NCBI GenBank assembly: GCA_945487035.1
Contig: CALYTI010000012.1
Span: 1-51,455 of the forward strand
From: an uncultured Bacteroidales bacterium
Lineage (GTDB): Bacteria > Bacteroidota > Bacteroidia > Bacteroidales > UBA932
DNA: 51,455 bases
Reading direction: 5' to 3'
The translations under genes were made by a program, and so were the position numbers. Of the stretch, positions 17,639 through 25,598 are shown piece by piece. The notes beneath the pieces were generated by a model that saw only the letters and a list, made by a program, of their open reading frames with translations, had not been told where the DNA came from and ran no database searches. Each line of letters begins with the position of its first letter. Within the stretch, counting starts at the first letter, position 1.

Positions 17639-18694
17639 ATGAATAGAGAACAAATAATGGCAGCCCTCGCGGAGGTGACCCATCCGGGCCAGTCCGGCAA
17701 GAGCATCACCGAACTCGGAATGGTTCGGGACATAGAATCGGACGGAAAGAAAATCACCGTCACCCTCGGCTTCGGGAAGAGGCGCGACCCACTTGCCGAG
17801 TACCTTATCGGGGCGACCCGCGCAGCACTTATACGCCATTTCCCTGACTGCGGGTCAGAGGTCAAGACCGTAGTTGTGGAAGAGCCGGCTCCGAAAAAGA
17901 AGGGGCTCGATCTGGACGACAGCACCATAAGAGGAATCAAGCACATCATAGGCATTGCTTCCGGCAAGGGCGGCGTGGGTAAATCCACTGTGGCTGTCAA
18001 CCTCGCCATTGCCCTCACCCGCCTCGGCTACAAGGTGGGGCTCGCAGATGCGGATGTATATGGTCCTTCCGTTCCTACTATGACAGGCACCCAGGGCGCT
18101 GAGCCGATGGCTGAAGAGGTGGACGGAAAGGAGCTCATTATTCCTATAGAGAAATACGGAGTGAAGTGGATGTCGATAGGCTATTTCGCAGGCGAGGATC
18201 AGGCGCTCATCTGGCGCGGACCTATGGCGTGCAACGCCCTCAAGCAGATGATTCTGCAGGTAAAATGGGGCGAGCTCGACTTCCTGCTCATCGATATGCC
18301 TCCGGGAACGGGTGATATCCATATTTCGCTGGTAAGCGATATCAGAATCGGCAGCGCAGTGATTGTGACCACGCCTCAGAAGGTGGCGCTGGCGGATGTG
18401 GCGAAGGGAGTTAATATGTTCCGGAACGACAATGTGAACTGCCGTATCCTCGGTCTTGTGGAGAATATGGCCTGGTTCACCCCGCAGGAGCACCCGCAGG
18501 AGAAATATTTCCTTTTCGGAAAGGAGGGAGGCCTGCAGATGGCCCGCACCCTCGGGCTTGAGCTGCTTGCGCAGATTCCGCTCGTGCAGAGCGTGCGCGA
18601 AAGCGGTGATGCCGGCGAGCCTGACGCCCTTTCCTCAAGGCCTGACGCAAATGCCTTCCTCGCACTTGCGGCGAGAGTGGCCGAAATAGCTTAG
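17639..18694 (+). CDS. mrp: Mrp/ApbC family iron-sulfur cluster carrier ATPase
   Basis: A 351-residue P-loop ATPase of the MinD/Mrp group thought to carry Fe-S clusters to target proteins. Residues 1-85 are a DUF59 (FeS assembly P) domain with ITELGMVRDIES. The deviant Walker A is GKGGVGKS at 109-116, and Mrp hallmarks LADADVYGPSVP, WRGPMACNALKQ and LLIDMPPGTGDIH follow. The cluster-binding CxxC found in many homologs after VENM is absent: the segment reads VENMAWFTPQEHPQEKYFLFG. It begins five bases after rnhB and ends four bases before mutS. Confidence 0.92.
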   Translation: MNREQIMAALAEVTHPGQSGKSITELGMVRDIESDGKKITVTLGFGKRRDPLAEYLIGATRAALIRHFPDCGSEVKTVVVEEPAPKKKGLDLDDSTIRGIKHIIGIASGKGGVGKSTVAVNLAIALTRLGYKVGLADADVYGPSVPTMTGTQGAEPMAEEVDGKELIIPIEKYGVKWMSIGYFAGEDQALIWRGPMACNALKQMILQVKWGELDFLLIDMPPGTGDIHISLVSDIRIGSAVIVTTPQKVALADVAKGVNMFRNDNVNCRILGLVENMAWFTPQEHPQEKYFLFGKEGGLQMARTLGLELLAQIPLVQSVRESGDAGEPDALSSRPDANAFLALAARVAEIA

Positions 18695-18698
18695 CACA

Positions 18699-21275
18699 AT
18701 GGCAAAGAAGAGTTCCGAAGATACCCCGATGCTGCGGCAGTATTTCGCTGTCAAGGCCCAGCACCCGGAAGCCCTGCTCCTGTACAGAGTAGGTGACTTT
18801 TACGAGACCTATGCCGACGACGCCCTGCTTGCGAGCAAGGTGCTGGGGCTGGTGCTGACCAAGCGTTCCAACGGAGACAAGGAGCCTACCCCTATGGCGG
18901 GCTTCCCGCACCATGCCGTGGAGACCTATCTGCAAAAGCTGATACGCGCCGGCTACAAGGTGGCTATATGCGACCAGCTGGAAGACCCGGCACTGGTTAA
19001 GAACAAGCTTGTTAAAAGAGGTGTTACAGAGATACTTACTCCGGGAGTTGCTTTCGGAGAGGGTATGCTCGACCAGAAGGAGCACAACTGGCTTGCGGGA
19101 CTGAGTTTCGACGGGCAGAAGTGCGGTGCCGCCTTCCTCGACGTATCTACCGGGACCTTCCAGGTGGCAGAAGGCAGCATAGAGTATGTCTCTACCCTCG
19201 TGGGCTCTTTCCGCCCTAAGGAACTCGTGGTCTGCAGAGATGTGCGCGAGGCGGTAAGGGAGAGGTTTCCGGACTGCTACATTACGACTCTGGACGAATG
19301 GGCCTTCGTGGAGGATGCGGCCTATCAGAAACTCTGCCGTCAGCTGGGCGTAAGCAGCCTGAAGGGCTTCGGCGTGGAGCAGTATCTGCTGGCGCTGTGC
19401 AGCGCGGGTGCGCTCATCTTCTACCTTGAGCAGACTCAGCACGTGGGACTGCGCAACATATGCAGCATCTCCCGTATCGATGAGGGCAAGTTCGTGTGGA
19501 TGGACCGCTTTACGGTGCGCAACCTGGAGATTTTCGAATCCGCTTCCGGCAGGGACGGGGTTAGCCTGGTGGATACCATAGACCGCTGCTGCAGCCCTAT
19601 GGGAGCGAGGCTTCTGCGCAGCTGGCTCGCTATGCCGGTAATGGACCTGGAGGAGCTGGGGGCACGCTATGATTGCGTGCAGTATTTCGTGGACAACGGG
19701 GAGAAGCTGGAAGAGCTCCGGGATCTTATCTCGAAGGTGGGCGACCTGGAGAGGATTATCTCCCGTGCGGCTACGGGCAAGATTCTCCCTCGCGAGCTGA
19801 TGCAGCTGGGCCGCAGCCTGGAGCAGATGGAGCCTATACGCAGGCTCTTCGAGGAGTCAGGCGTGGTGGCGATGCAGAAGATGGCGCGCAGGATGAAGGA
19901 TTGTTCCCGCTTGATTGCGCGAATCGGCTCCACTATGGCCGAAAACCCTGCGGCGCAAATCGGCAAGGGTGAGGTGATTGCCTGCGGCGTGGATGCCGAG
20001 CTGGACGAACTGCGCGAGATTTCCAGCGGAGGCAAGAGCTACCTTCTCCAGATGCAGCAGAGGGAAATCGAGCGCACGGGCATCAGCTCCCTCAAGATTG
20101 GCTACAACAATGTGTTCGGCTACTATATGGAGGTGCGCAATACCTTCAGGGACCAGGTGCCGCCGGAGTGGGTGCGCAAGCAGACGCTGGTCAGCGCGGA
20201 GCGCTATATTACCCAGGAACTTAAGGAATACGAGGAGAAGATTCTCGGCGCGGAGGAGCGCATCTATGCCATTGAGGCAAGGCTGTACTCCGAGCTGGTG
20301 GCCTTCATCCAGGGCAGCATCAAGGAAATACAGACGAACTGCGGCGTGGTGGCCAGAGCCGATGTGCTCGAAGGCTTCGCGCAGCAGGCTTTGGACAGGG
20401 ACTACTGCCGTCCTGTGGTGGACAAGAGCAGCGCGCTGGATATAAAGGCGGGGCGCCATCCCGTTATCGAGACGCTTATGGCGCCGGGGCAGGAGTATGT
20501 GCCTAACGATGTGCACCTGGACAGCACTTCGGAGCAGATTATGATTCTCACGGGTCCCAATATGGCCGGAAAGTCGGCCCTGCTGCGCCAGACGGCCCTG
20601 ATTGTGCTTATGGCGCAGGCGGGAAGCTTCGTTCCGGCAAAGGAGGCGCACTTCGGCTTTTTCGATAAGATATTCACGCGCGTAGGAGCGACGGACAATA
20701 TTTCCCGGGGCGAATCTACCTTTATGGTGGAGATGCTGGAGACATCAATGATTATGCACAACCTGAGCGCACGCTCGCTGGTGCTGCTCGATGAGATCGG
20801 ACGCGGCACTTCGACCTATGACGGTATGTCCATCGCGAGGGCGCTGGTCGAGTACATCCACAAGTACGGCAAGGGTGCAAAGACCTTGTTTGCGACTCAC
20901 TATCACGAGCTTAACGACCTGGAGGAGAGCCTGCCGCGCGTGCACAACTATCATATCGCCGTGAAGGAGCAGGGTAAGGATGTGATATTTCTGCGCAAGC
21001 TGGAGAAGGGAGGAGTGGCGCACAGCTTCGGTATCCACGTGGCAAGACTGGCGGGTATGCCTAAGGAGGTTATAGAGACGGCAGAGCGTACGCTTAAGGA
21101 ACTGGAGACCAAGCAGAGCAGCCGGGACGAGGGTGTGCAGTTGTCTTTCTTCCAACTGGACGACCCTACACTGAGTTCGCTTCGCGAGAAGCTTGCCGCC
21201 GCGGACCTCAACAATATGACCCCTCTTCAGGCCTTCGACCTCCTTCGGGAAATGAAAGCCGAAGTCGGGGCGTAG
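18699..21275 (+). CDS. mutS: DNA mismatch repair protein MutS
   Basis: Recognises mispaired bases and recruits MutL. The 858-residue protein has the mismatch-reading Phe-x-Glu at F34-Y35-E36 in VGDFYETY, the connector and lever domains with SRIDEGKFVWMD, the clamp, and an ATPase with Walker A GPNMAGKSALLRQ and Walker B LVLLDEIGRGTSTYDG. The Walker A has Ala and a final Ala where most MutS read GPNMGGKST. The C-terminal helix-turn-helix dimer segment (MTPLQAFDLLREM) is present. This is MutS1, distinct from the mutS2 at the left end. It closes the HTH-rnhB-mrp-mutS run and is followed by a strong terminator. Confidence 0.97.
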   Translation: MAKKSSEDTPMLRQYFAVKAQHPEALLLYRVGDFYETYADDALLASKVLGLVLTKRSNGDKEPTPMAGFPHHAVETYLQKLIRAGYKVAICDQLEDPALVKNKLVKRGVTEILTPGVAFGEGMLDQKEHNWLAGLSFDGQKCGAAFLDVSTGTFQVAEGSIEYVSTLVGSFRPKELVVCRDVREAVRERFPDCYITTLDEWAFVEDAAYQKLCRQLGVSSLKGFGVEQYLLALCSAGALIFYLEQTQHVGLRNICSISRIDEGKFVWMDRFTVRNLEIFESASGRDGVSLVDTIDRCCSPMGARLLRSWLAMPVMDLEELGARYDCVQYFVDNGEKLEELRDLISKVGDLERIISRAATGKILPRELMQLGRSLEQMEPIRRLFEESGVVAMQKMARRMKDCSRLIARIGSTMAENPAAQIGKGEVIACGVDAELDELREISSGGKSYLLQMQQREIERTGISSLKIGYNNVFGYYMEVRNTFRDQVPPEWVRKQTLVSAERYITQELKEYEEKILGAEERIYAIEARLYSELVAFIQGSIKEIQTNCGVVARADVLEGFAQQALDRDYCRPVVDKSSALDIKAGRHPVIETLMAPGQEYVPNDVHLDSTSEQIMILTGPNMAGKSALLRQTALIVLMAQAGSFVPAKEAHFGFFDKIFTRVGATDNISRGESTFMVEMLETSMIMHNLSARSLVLLDEIGRGTSTYDGMSIARALVEYIHKYGKGAKTLFATHYHELNDLEESLPRVHNYHIAVKEQGKDVIFLRKLEKGGVAHSFGIHVARLAGMPKEVIETAERTLKELETKQSSRDEGVQLSFFQLDDPTLSSLREKLAAADLNNMTPLQAFDLLREMKAEVGA

Positions 21276-21285
21276 GGCCGCTGAG

Positions 21286-21362
21286 CAAAATCACCTTCCA
21301 CGCTGCACCCCATCACACCACCTTCTGCGGCCTCCTTGCGTGGAAGGTGATTTTGTTTTTTT
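21286..21362 (+). terminator. Rho-independent terminator downstream of mutS
   Basis: An 18-bp perfect stem (arm CAAAATCACCTTCCACGC at 21286-21303, complementary arm at 21338-21355) encloses a 34-base loop and is followed by seven T. It starts 10 bases after the mutS stop. The long stem with A-tract and T-tract flanks is typical of an intrinsic terminator. No T-run follows on the minus strand, so it works in one direction only. Confidence 0.88.
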
Positions 21363-21370
21363 GGTCACAC

Positions 21371-21399
21371 CAATATTGCGGGAAATTCCCGCAATATTG
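21371..21399. repeat. Perfect 14-bp inverted repeat with one-base centre
   Basis: Arms CAATATTGCGGGAA (21371-21384) and TTCCCGCAATATTG (21386-21399) flank a single A. It lies between the mutS terminator and the hipA stop (21408), about 9 bases past the end of hipA. It has no T-run on the hipA strand, so a simple terminator is not a good explanation. It may be a protein-binding palindrome, a cruciform-prone element or an RNA 3'-end stabiliser. Confidence 0.7.
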
Positions 21400-21407
21400 A
21401 AATTTTA

Positions 21408-22649
21408 CTATTCTTTTACCAGCGTCTTCAACACTTCGGAAATACGGTCAATCCAATCCTGCGGTATGCCATTCTCCTGAGCAATAATGCTGAACTTTGA
21501 GACTGCGGCTTTGACTTCATCAAGAATATTCCTTGGCTTCGGAATATCGAAGTCTTCACCGAAAGATATCAGGTCTTGCTTTGTAAAATAGCACCGCTTG
21601 GTATATATCCCGAGTGAGTGGATGTCATCATCCGACCTCTTCCAGATGTCAGCTGTAAAAGTAATGTCATAGGCGGGTGCCAGTTCCCAATGACCATCTT
21701 CGTGCATAATGAAAGAGAAGTTCTTGTTGTGGTCATCAGTATTTCCTGCGACCACATTGAAGCACATCCTGCGGAACAGTTCAACCCTCGCTGATTCCGC
21801 CAACCCGAGAGTCCTGCAAAGGAAGAATAGGTTCTGGTAGTCACTTGCATTTGGAATGAGTGCTGCCATTGTCTGCGTGAGCAGTTTCCTTCCATCGCGC
21901 CGGTCAAACCTCTGCGTAAGAAAATGCTTACGGCCGTTTATCTCAATCAGCCTTGACGGCATCATATCTATCCCCGCCTCTTTCGCCATTAGGTAATAGA
22001 CGTATTCAATCTCGCAGGACGGGATATCATAATCCTCCTTGAACTTGAGGATGTACTGCGTGAATCCTTCCTCCGGATCTGTCTGCCCGGAAATGATAGC
22101 GCTGTCATTGTCGCTGATTGCTATGAGAATCTTCGAATGCGCACCTCCCGGAGGCGAACCGAGCCGGGCAAATGATTCGAAAGTATTTCTCTCATCATCC
22201 CTGATTACTACTTCAGAACGCTTCCTGTATATCTCCTGGGCCATTGCTTCAAGACCGGCAAGGTTTCCTGTTTCAGAATCCTCGGTATCTATTTCAGGAA
22301 CGAACTCCAGTGCGCCGAGCCCCCTCTTGCCAATGTAGGCCAGTTTAAGGAGCGGATTGCAGTCCTTTGGCTGGATTCCTTTCTCCCTGGCCCATTTGTC
22401 AAAGATGACGCTTCCCCAATGGTCAGGCAATGAATCTGCGATAAAAGGCGGCAGACCGTGATATTTGTCTCCCATAGTCCCGAGGAAGGCGGGCCTTGGT
22501 TTGGCCGGTCTTGTAGGCATAATATTGTATGGCAACTCGTGATAGCGCTCGGAGAACTGAAAGGTCGCAACTTGTCGAACCATATCCCAGCTCATCTTCC
22601 CAATCACCTCTCCCCAGAGCACCACGTTGATATTCAGCACACCTTTCAT
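21408..22649 (-). CDS. hipA: HipA-type serine/threonine kinase (toxin)
   Basis: A 413-residue HipA-family kinase. The N-terminal couple_HipA region includes PTRPAKPRP and FIADSLPDHWG, the phosphate-binding loop is GSPPGGAHSK (164-173), ATP lysine is in YILKFKE, the catalytic loop is NTDDHNKN (303-310) with Asp305, and the metal Asp is D328 in APAYDIT. These residues are intact, so kinase activity is expected. In E. coli the HipA target is glutamyl-tRNA synthetase; other family members phosphorylate different proteins, so the target here is unknown. The start overlaps the stop of the antitoxin gene by four bases (ATGA), the usual hipBA coupling. Confidence 0.92.
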   Translation of the reverse strand: MKGVLNINVVLWGEVIGKMSWDMVRQVATFQFSERYHELPYNIMPTRPAKPRPAFLGTMGDKYHGLPPFIADSLPDHWGSVIFDKWAREKGIQPKDCNPLLKLAYIGKRGLGALEFVPEIDTEDSETGNLAGLEAMAQEIYRKRSEVVIRDDERNTFESFARLGSPPGGAHSKILIAISDNDSAIISGQTDPEEGFTQYILKFKEDYDIPSCEIEYVYYLMAKEAGIDMMPSRLIEINGRKHFLTQRFDRRDGRKLLTQTMAALIPNASDYQNLFFLCRTLGLAESARVELFRRMCFNVVAGNTDDHNKNFSFIMHEDGHWELAPAYDITFTADIWKRSDDDIHSLGIYTKRCYFTKQDLISFGEDFDIPKPRNILDEVKAAVSKFSIIAQENGIPQDWIDRISEVLKTLVKE

Positions 22650-22978
22650 AGTCTCTTTCTTTTACTTGAAACTCGTCGGGCCGTAGTTCCGTCTTTCATG
22701 GCGAGGAATGGCGATTCCGGGACTTCAGGCACAAGAGTTCCAATGCCTTCCATCTGGGTCATAGTCCGCAGAAGGCGTATAAGTACAATCAGGCTAATAT
22801 CCTTATCACGTTGTGTCTCAATGCGTTTGATGGTCGCTATGGAAACGCCGGAAAGGTCGGCCAGTTCTTGCTGTGAGAAGCAGCAGGAACGACGCATCCT
22901 GACCAGCCTGTCGTGAAGCTCGCCAAGTATCTGCTCATCAGTTGCCTGATAGATTATCTGCTCATCGAGTATTTTCAT
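22646..22978 (-). CDS. hipB: HipB-type HTH antitoxin
   Basis: A 110-residue DNA-binding protein. Residues about 22-80 form an XRE HTH (FSQQELADLSGVSIATIKRIE), preceded by a short N-terminal helix and followed by a basic tail (ARRVSSKRKRL) that could dock on HipA or DNA. ATG 22978 was chosen over an in-frame TTG at 22993, because the TTG would lie inside the operator. It sits directly upstream of hipA with a four-base overlap. An inverted repeat at its promoter suggests autorepression, as known for hipBA systems. Confidence 0.88.
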   Translation of the reverse strand: MKILDEQIIYQATDEQILGELHDRLVRMRRSCCFSQQELADLSGVSIATIKRIETQRDKDISLIVLIRLLRTMTQMEGIGTLVPEVPESPFLAMKDGTTARRVSSKRKRL

Positions 22979-22986
22979 ATAATAAA

Positions 22987-23011
22987 GTATCAATTTTGAT
23001 ACGTAAATATA
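22987..23011 (-). promoter_or_regulatory. hipBA promoter with overlapping operator palindrome
   Basis: The minus strand reads TATATTTA (23011-23004), one base off the TAnnTTTG box. It is followed at once by the perfect palindrome GTATCAA-TT-TTGATAC (22987-23002), which covers the expected transcription start, 8 bases before the hipB ATG. A bound dimeric HTH protein there would block initiation. HipB is the obvious candidate; this is inferred from position. Confidence 0.65.
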
Positions 23012-23042
23012 TAAAATATCTGTGGAACAACCAAATGTTGTT

Positions 23043-23837
23043 TTACTTCCCGCCTTTGCGGAAGAACGGGATGGCCATCAGCGGGAGAGCGAGGATAGCC
23101 ATTGTGGCGCTGATTGGGAGGTATATGCCGAAATTCACATAACGCACAATCAGCCATGTCACCAGCAGAAGGCCCACACCCATTGCCGAAGAGATAAGAT
23201 AGTGCTTGCGGATGTCGTCCGACTTGCAGATGATACGGCTGAGGTTCGGCACTCCCAGAGAGATGAACCCAATCGGGCCGCAGATGCTAACCGCACTGGT
23301 AACCAGGAACATAATCATCAGCAAACTCACCGCCTTGTATATATTGGAGAGCTCAATATCCCCGCGGTTGTGCCGGGTCAGGTCGCGGGCGCAGTAAAGC
23401 GCAGCGCCAATGCCGACGGCAAAGAGCACGAGGGAAAAGATAATGTCCCAGGTCGTAACGCCCTCGAGATTGAAATTGGCCGCACCCCAGAGGTAATATT
23501 TCTTCATAAGTTCAGGGGTGGGCGCATTGGTCACCACTATGGTGCCAAGAGAGCCTATGAAGGTGCCGAAAAGTATGCCGAAAGTGATAAGGTTGCGCGT
23601 GGAGACCTTCAGGGTCACGAAAAAGCAGATGAGGGTGCAGACCAGGGTGCAGATAAAGCTGCCCACCGTTAGCGAGCACCATCCGCTCATCGTAGCGGCT
23701 GCGGCTCCAAGACAGGCAGCGCTGCCCAGCCCCAGCGAATACACATCGCCGAGCTGGTTGCGCCACAAGTATTGCATCTGAATGCCTCCCACCGGCAGGG
23801 CTATGCCGCTCAGGATTACATAGAGAAGACTGAGCAT
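23043..23837 (-). CDS. FecCD/BtuC-type ABC transporter permease lacking the first membrane segment
   Basis: A very hydrophobic 264-residue protein. It matches FecCD permeases from the second membrane helix on: GIALPVGGIQMQYLWRNQL corresponds to the family GaaLalsGallQ...rNPLa motif, GPIGFISLGVPNLSRI to the GFvGLivPhi.R motif, and the C-terminus ends YLPISATMAILALP. The usual first helix and RLPR motif (about 60 residues) are missing: a stop codon lies three codons upstream in frame, just where the preceding gene ends. About nine helices remain where BtuC has ten. It follows the BtuG-like gene by nine bases. No ATPase or periplasmic binding protein gene is in the window. Confidence 0.8.
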   Translation of the reverse strand: MLSLLYVILSGIALPVGGIQMQYLWRNQLGDVYSLGLGSAACLGAAAATMSGWCSLTVGSFICTLVCTLICFFVTLKVSTRNLITFGILFGTFIGSLGTIVVTNAPTPELMKKYYLWGAANFNLEGVTTWDIIFSLVLFAVGIGAALYCARDLTRHNRGDIELSNIYKAVSLLMIMFLVTSAVSICGPIGFISLGVPNLSRIICKSDDIRKHYLISSAMGVGLLLVTWLIVRYVNFGIYLPISATMAILALPLMAIPFFRKGGK

Positions 23838-23846
23838 AGACAGGCT

Positions 23847-24869
23847 TTAAGGGATGAGGCAGACTATAGGGTTGAGGCCCTCGGAGCATACGCTTGAGAG
23901 CAGGGTGCCGTCTTCCTTGTAGATATACACCGTGCCGTCAGTGCGGTAGTCTGATGCTCCTACGAAGATATGGCCCTTGCTGTAGGAGATGGAATATGCA
24001 TTCGCTATACCTTCTGCAAAAGTGCCGCTTACCGTAGCAGTGGCAGCATCGACTGTGCTGACCTTTCCGGTAAGGGTCCAGTTCTCGTCATATTCTCCGG
24101 AAAGCACATAGAGAAGGCCGTTTCCGTCACTAACCATTGAATTTACCCCGCTGATAGGAAGGTCCGCTACGCTTTTGTCCGCGAGGCTTACGGCCTGGAG
24201 TTTGGCAGGGATATCGGCGTAATTACCAAAGGATGTAACATAGAGAGTCTGGCCATAAACAGCGACTTTGCCCGGATTGGTGTTGACTTCAATGACCTCA
24301 ACCTGCTTAAAGCTCTTTGTATCAACGACTGAAACAGTTTTGTCATAGCCCGGAACATAGCCTCCCGAATTGGCTACATAGACTTTGCCGTCGCTGTAGG
24401 CCACGCCCTCGGGATTCGGTCCCACCTCGGTAGTGCGCACACTCCAGTCTGAAGGGTCGATTTCACCGAGAAGACCTTCGTAGTAGCTGACATAAATCTT
24501 GCCCTCACCTATACAGAATGCGCGGGGAGAATAATCCTTGGTAATTTGAGCTAATACTTTGAGCTCTTTGTCGCAAACGAAGATGATTTTGGAGTTTGAC
24601 ACCGCAATCAGAATCTTGTCTTCATAGACAATGATGTCCTGAGCAAGGTCTCCGAGTTTCTGTCCATTGGCAGCGAAGAAGACCTCTGCAGCTACCTCTC
24701 CGGTAGTCAGATTGTACGAACTGATGCTGGCGTCATTGGAGTTCCAATTGCCGTTATTGACAATTAGAACGTCGGAAAGCTTCTGCTCCGGCTGCTGGAT
24801 GTCTTTGCTACAAGAAGCAGCAAGCAGCAGGGCTGCCCCCAGCAAAAAGGTAATACGACTTCTTTTCAT
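23847..24869 (-). CDS. BtuG-like (DUF5074) beta-propeller lipoprotein
   Basis: A 340-residue lipoprotein. Signal peptide with lipobox ends at LLLAASC (Cys20). The mature part consists of YVTN/propeller-like repeats, seen as recurring GKIYVSYYE, GKVYVANSG, GQTLYVTSFG, GLLYVLSG and GHIFVGAS. The N-terminal motif NDASISSYNLTTGEV followed by NGQKLGDLAQDI is typical of DUF5074, the family that includes BtuG, a surface corrinoid-binding partner of BtuB in Bacteroides. It lies between a lipoprotein gene (three-base gap) and a FecCD-type permease (nine-base gap), with a BtuB-like receptor divergently transcribed. Cobalamin-type ligand is the best inference; metal chelates remain possible. Confidence 0.8.
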   Translation of the reverse strand: MKRSRITFLLGAALLLAASCSKDIQQPEQKLSDVLIVNNGNWNSNDASISSYNLTTGEVAAEVFFAANGQKLGDLAQDIIVYEDKILIAVSNSKIIFVCDKELKVLAQITKDYSPRAFCIGEGKIYVSYYEGLLGEIDPSDWSVRTTEVGPNPEGVAYSDGKVYVANSGGYVPGYDKTVSVVDTKSFKQVEVIEVNTNPGKVAVYGQTLYVTSFGNYADIPAKLQAVSLADKSVADLPISGVNSMVSDGNGLLYVLSGEYDENWTLTGKVSTVDAATATVSGTFAEGIANAYSISYSKGHIFVGASDYRTDGTVYIYKEDGTLLSSVCSEGLNPIVCLIP

Positions 24870-24872
24870 TTT

Positions 24873-25529
24873 TTACTTTCCTAAAAGTCCGAGAATTGAG
24901 CTTACAGTGTTGACTGCCGAAGACACATTGCTGTCGGAAGTGAGAGAAGATATTGCACTGGTTGCACTCTGGATGGCCTCACTAATCTCAGAACCGGTAT
25001 TGGACGCCGTATTGGAACCGGTGGAAGTATTTGTCTGGTTTCCACCAAGCAGACCTGCGAGCTGAGAAAGCCCTGCCCCCTGATTGGTCTGGGTGTTTCC
25101 GGTCTGAGTTCCTGCGAGACCTGAGCTGATTGCTGCAGTAGCGGCATTGGTAAGGGCGCTGAGGTCAGTGTTAGCAAGACCGCTGAGAGTGTTGGTGATG
25201 CTTGGAGCAGTTGTGTTGCTGATGAGATTGCCTGAACCGAGCACAAGGCCCTTGGCGAAATCTGCATAGAAAGCACTCTTGTCATCCTGATTCTTCAGCC
25301 CCTGGATGCCGTTTGCAAGTGTAGCGAGATTGACCACATTGCTGATATTGGTTACATCAAGCTTTCCGTCAGCCTGAAACTGTGTGTAGAGGTTCTTGAG
25401 GGCTGCACCTGATGCCTGACCGCCTGTGGTTCCTGCAGAAACGCTTTGGGTTGAACCTGAACCTAGAACGCCGCAAGATGCTGTCATAAGCACGAGAGCT
25501 GCGGCTGCAAAAATCTTTGTGAGTTTCAT
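24873..25529 (-). CDS. Ser/Thr/Asn-rich lipoprotein of unknown function
   Basis: A 218-residue protein with a clear lipoprotein signal (MKLTKIFAAAALVLMTASC, Cys19). Residues about 42-105 look folded and helical (ALKNLYTQFQADGKLDVTNI, LATLANGIQGLKNQDDKSAF). Residues about 145-185 are low complexity, rich in Gly, Asn, Thr and Ser. The C-terminus is again helical with Ser and Val (SSAVNTVSSILGLLGK). No enzymatic motif was recognised. It is the first gene of the minus-strand unit leading into the BtuG-like protein and the permease, and stands back to back with the BtuB-like receptor, so a role as a surface or outer-membrane accessory in uptake is a reasonable guess only. Confidence 0.75.
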   Translation of the reverse strand: MKLTKIFAAAALVLMTASCGVLGSGSTQSVSAGTTGGQASGAALKNLYTQFQADGKLDVTNISNVVNLATLANGIQGLKNQDDKSAFYADFAKGLVLGSGNLISNTTAPSITNTLSGLANTDLSALTNAATAAISSGLAGTQTGNTQTNQGAGLSQLAGLLGGNQTNTSTGSNTASNTGSEISEAIQSATSAISSLTSDSNVSSAVNTVSSILGLLGK

Positions 25530-25598
25530 TTTTATCTTGTTTATTACTTATATTCCGGGATGCGAATATAACAAAATTGCACTAATTTTGTTTTCATT
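25530..25598. promoter_or_regulatory. Divergent promoter region of the BtuB/BtuG-like locus
   Basis: Only 69 bases separate the lipoprotein start from the receptor start. On the plus strand TAATTTTG (25583-25590) matches TAnnTTTG and ends only 8 bases before the GTG start, so the receptor mRNA would be almost leaderless. On the minus strand TATATTCG (25570-25563) matches seven of eight. The space is far too small for a cobalamin riboswitch, and none of its conserved sequence was seen. Confidence 0.4.

Noticed and set aside
19439..21045. CACGTG sequences in mutS (19440 and 21036) as further parS sites
   Set aside because: The flanking GTT/AAC positions do not match on either side.
23026..23042. 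AACAAC-CAAAT-GTTGTT hairpin after the permease as a terminator
   Set aside because: A six-bp AT-rich stem without a T-run on the minus strand is too weak to call.
25530..25598. Cobalamin riboswitch expected before the BtuB-like receptor
   Set aside because: The gap is only 69 bases and holds none of the conserved riboswitch sequence.
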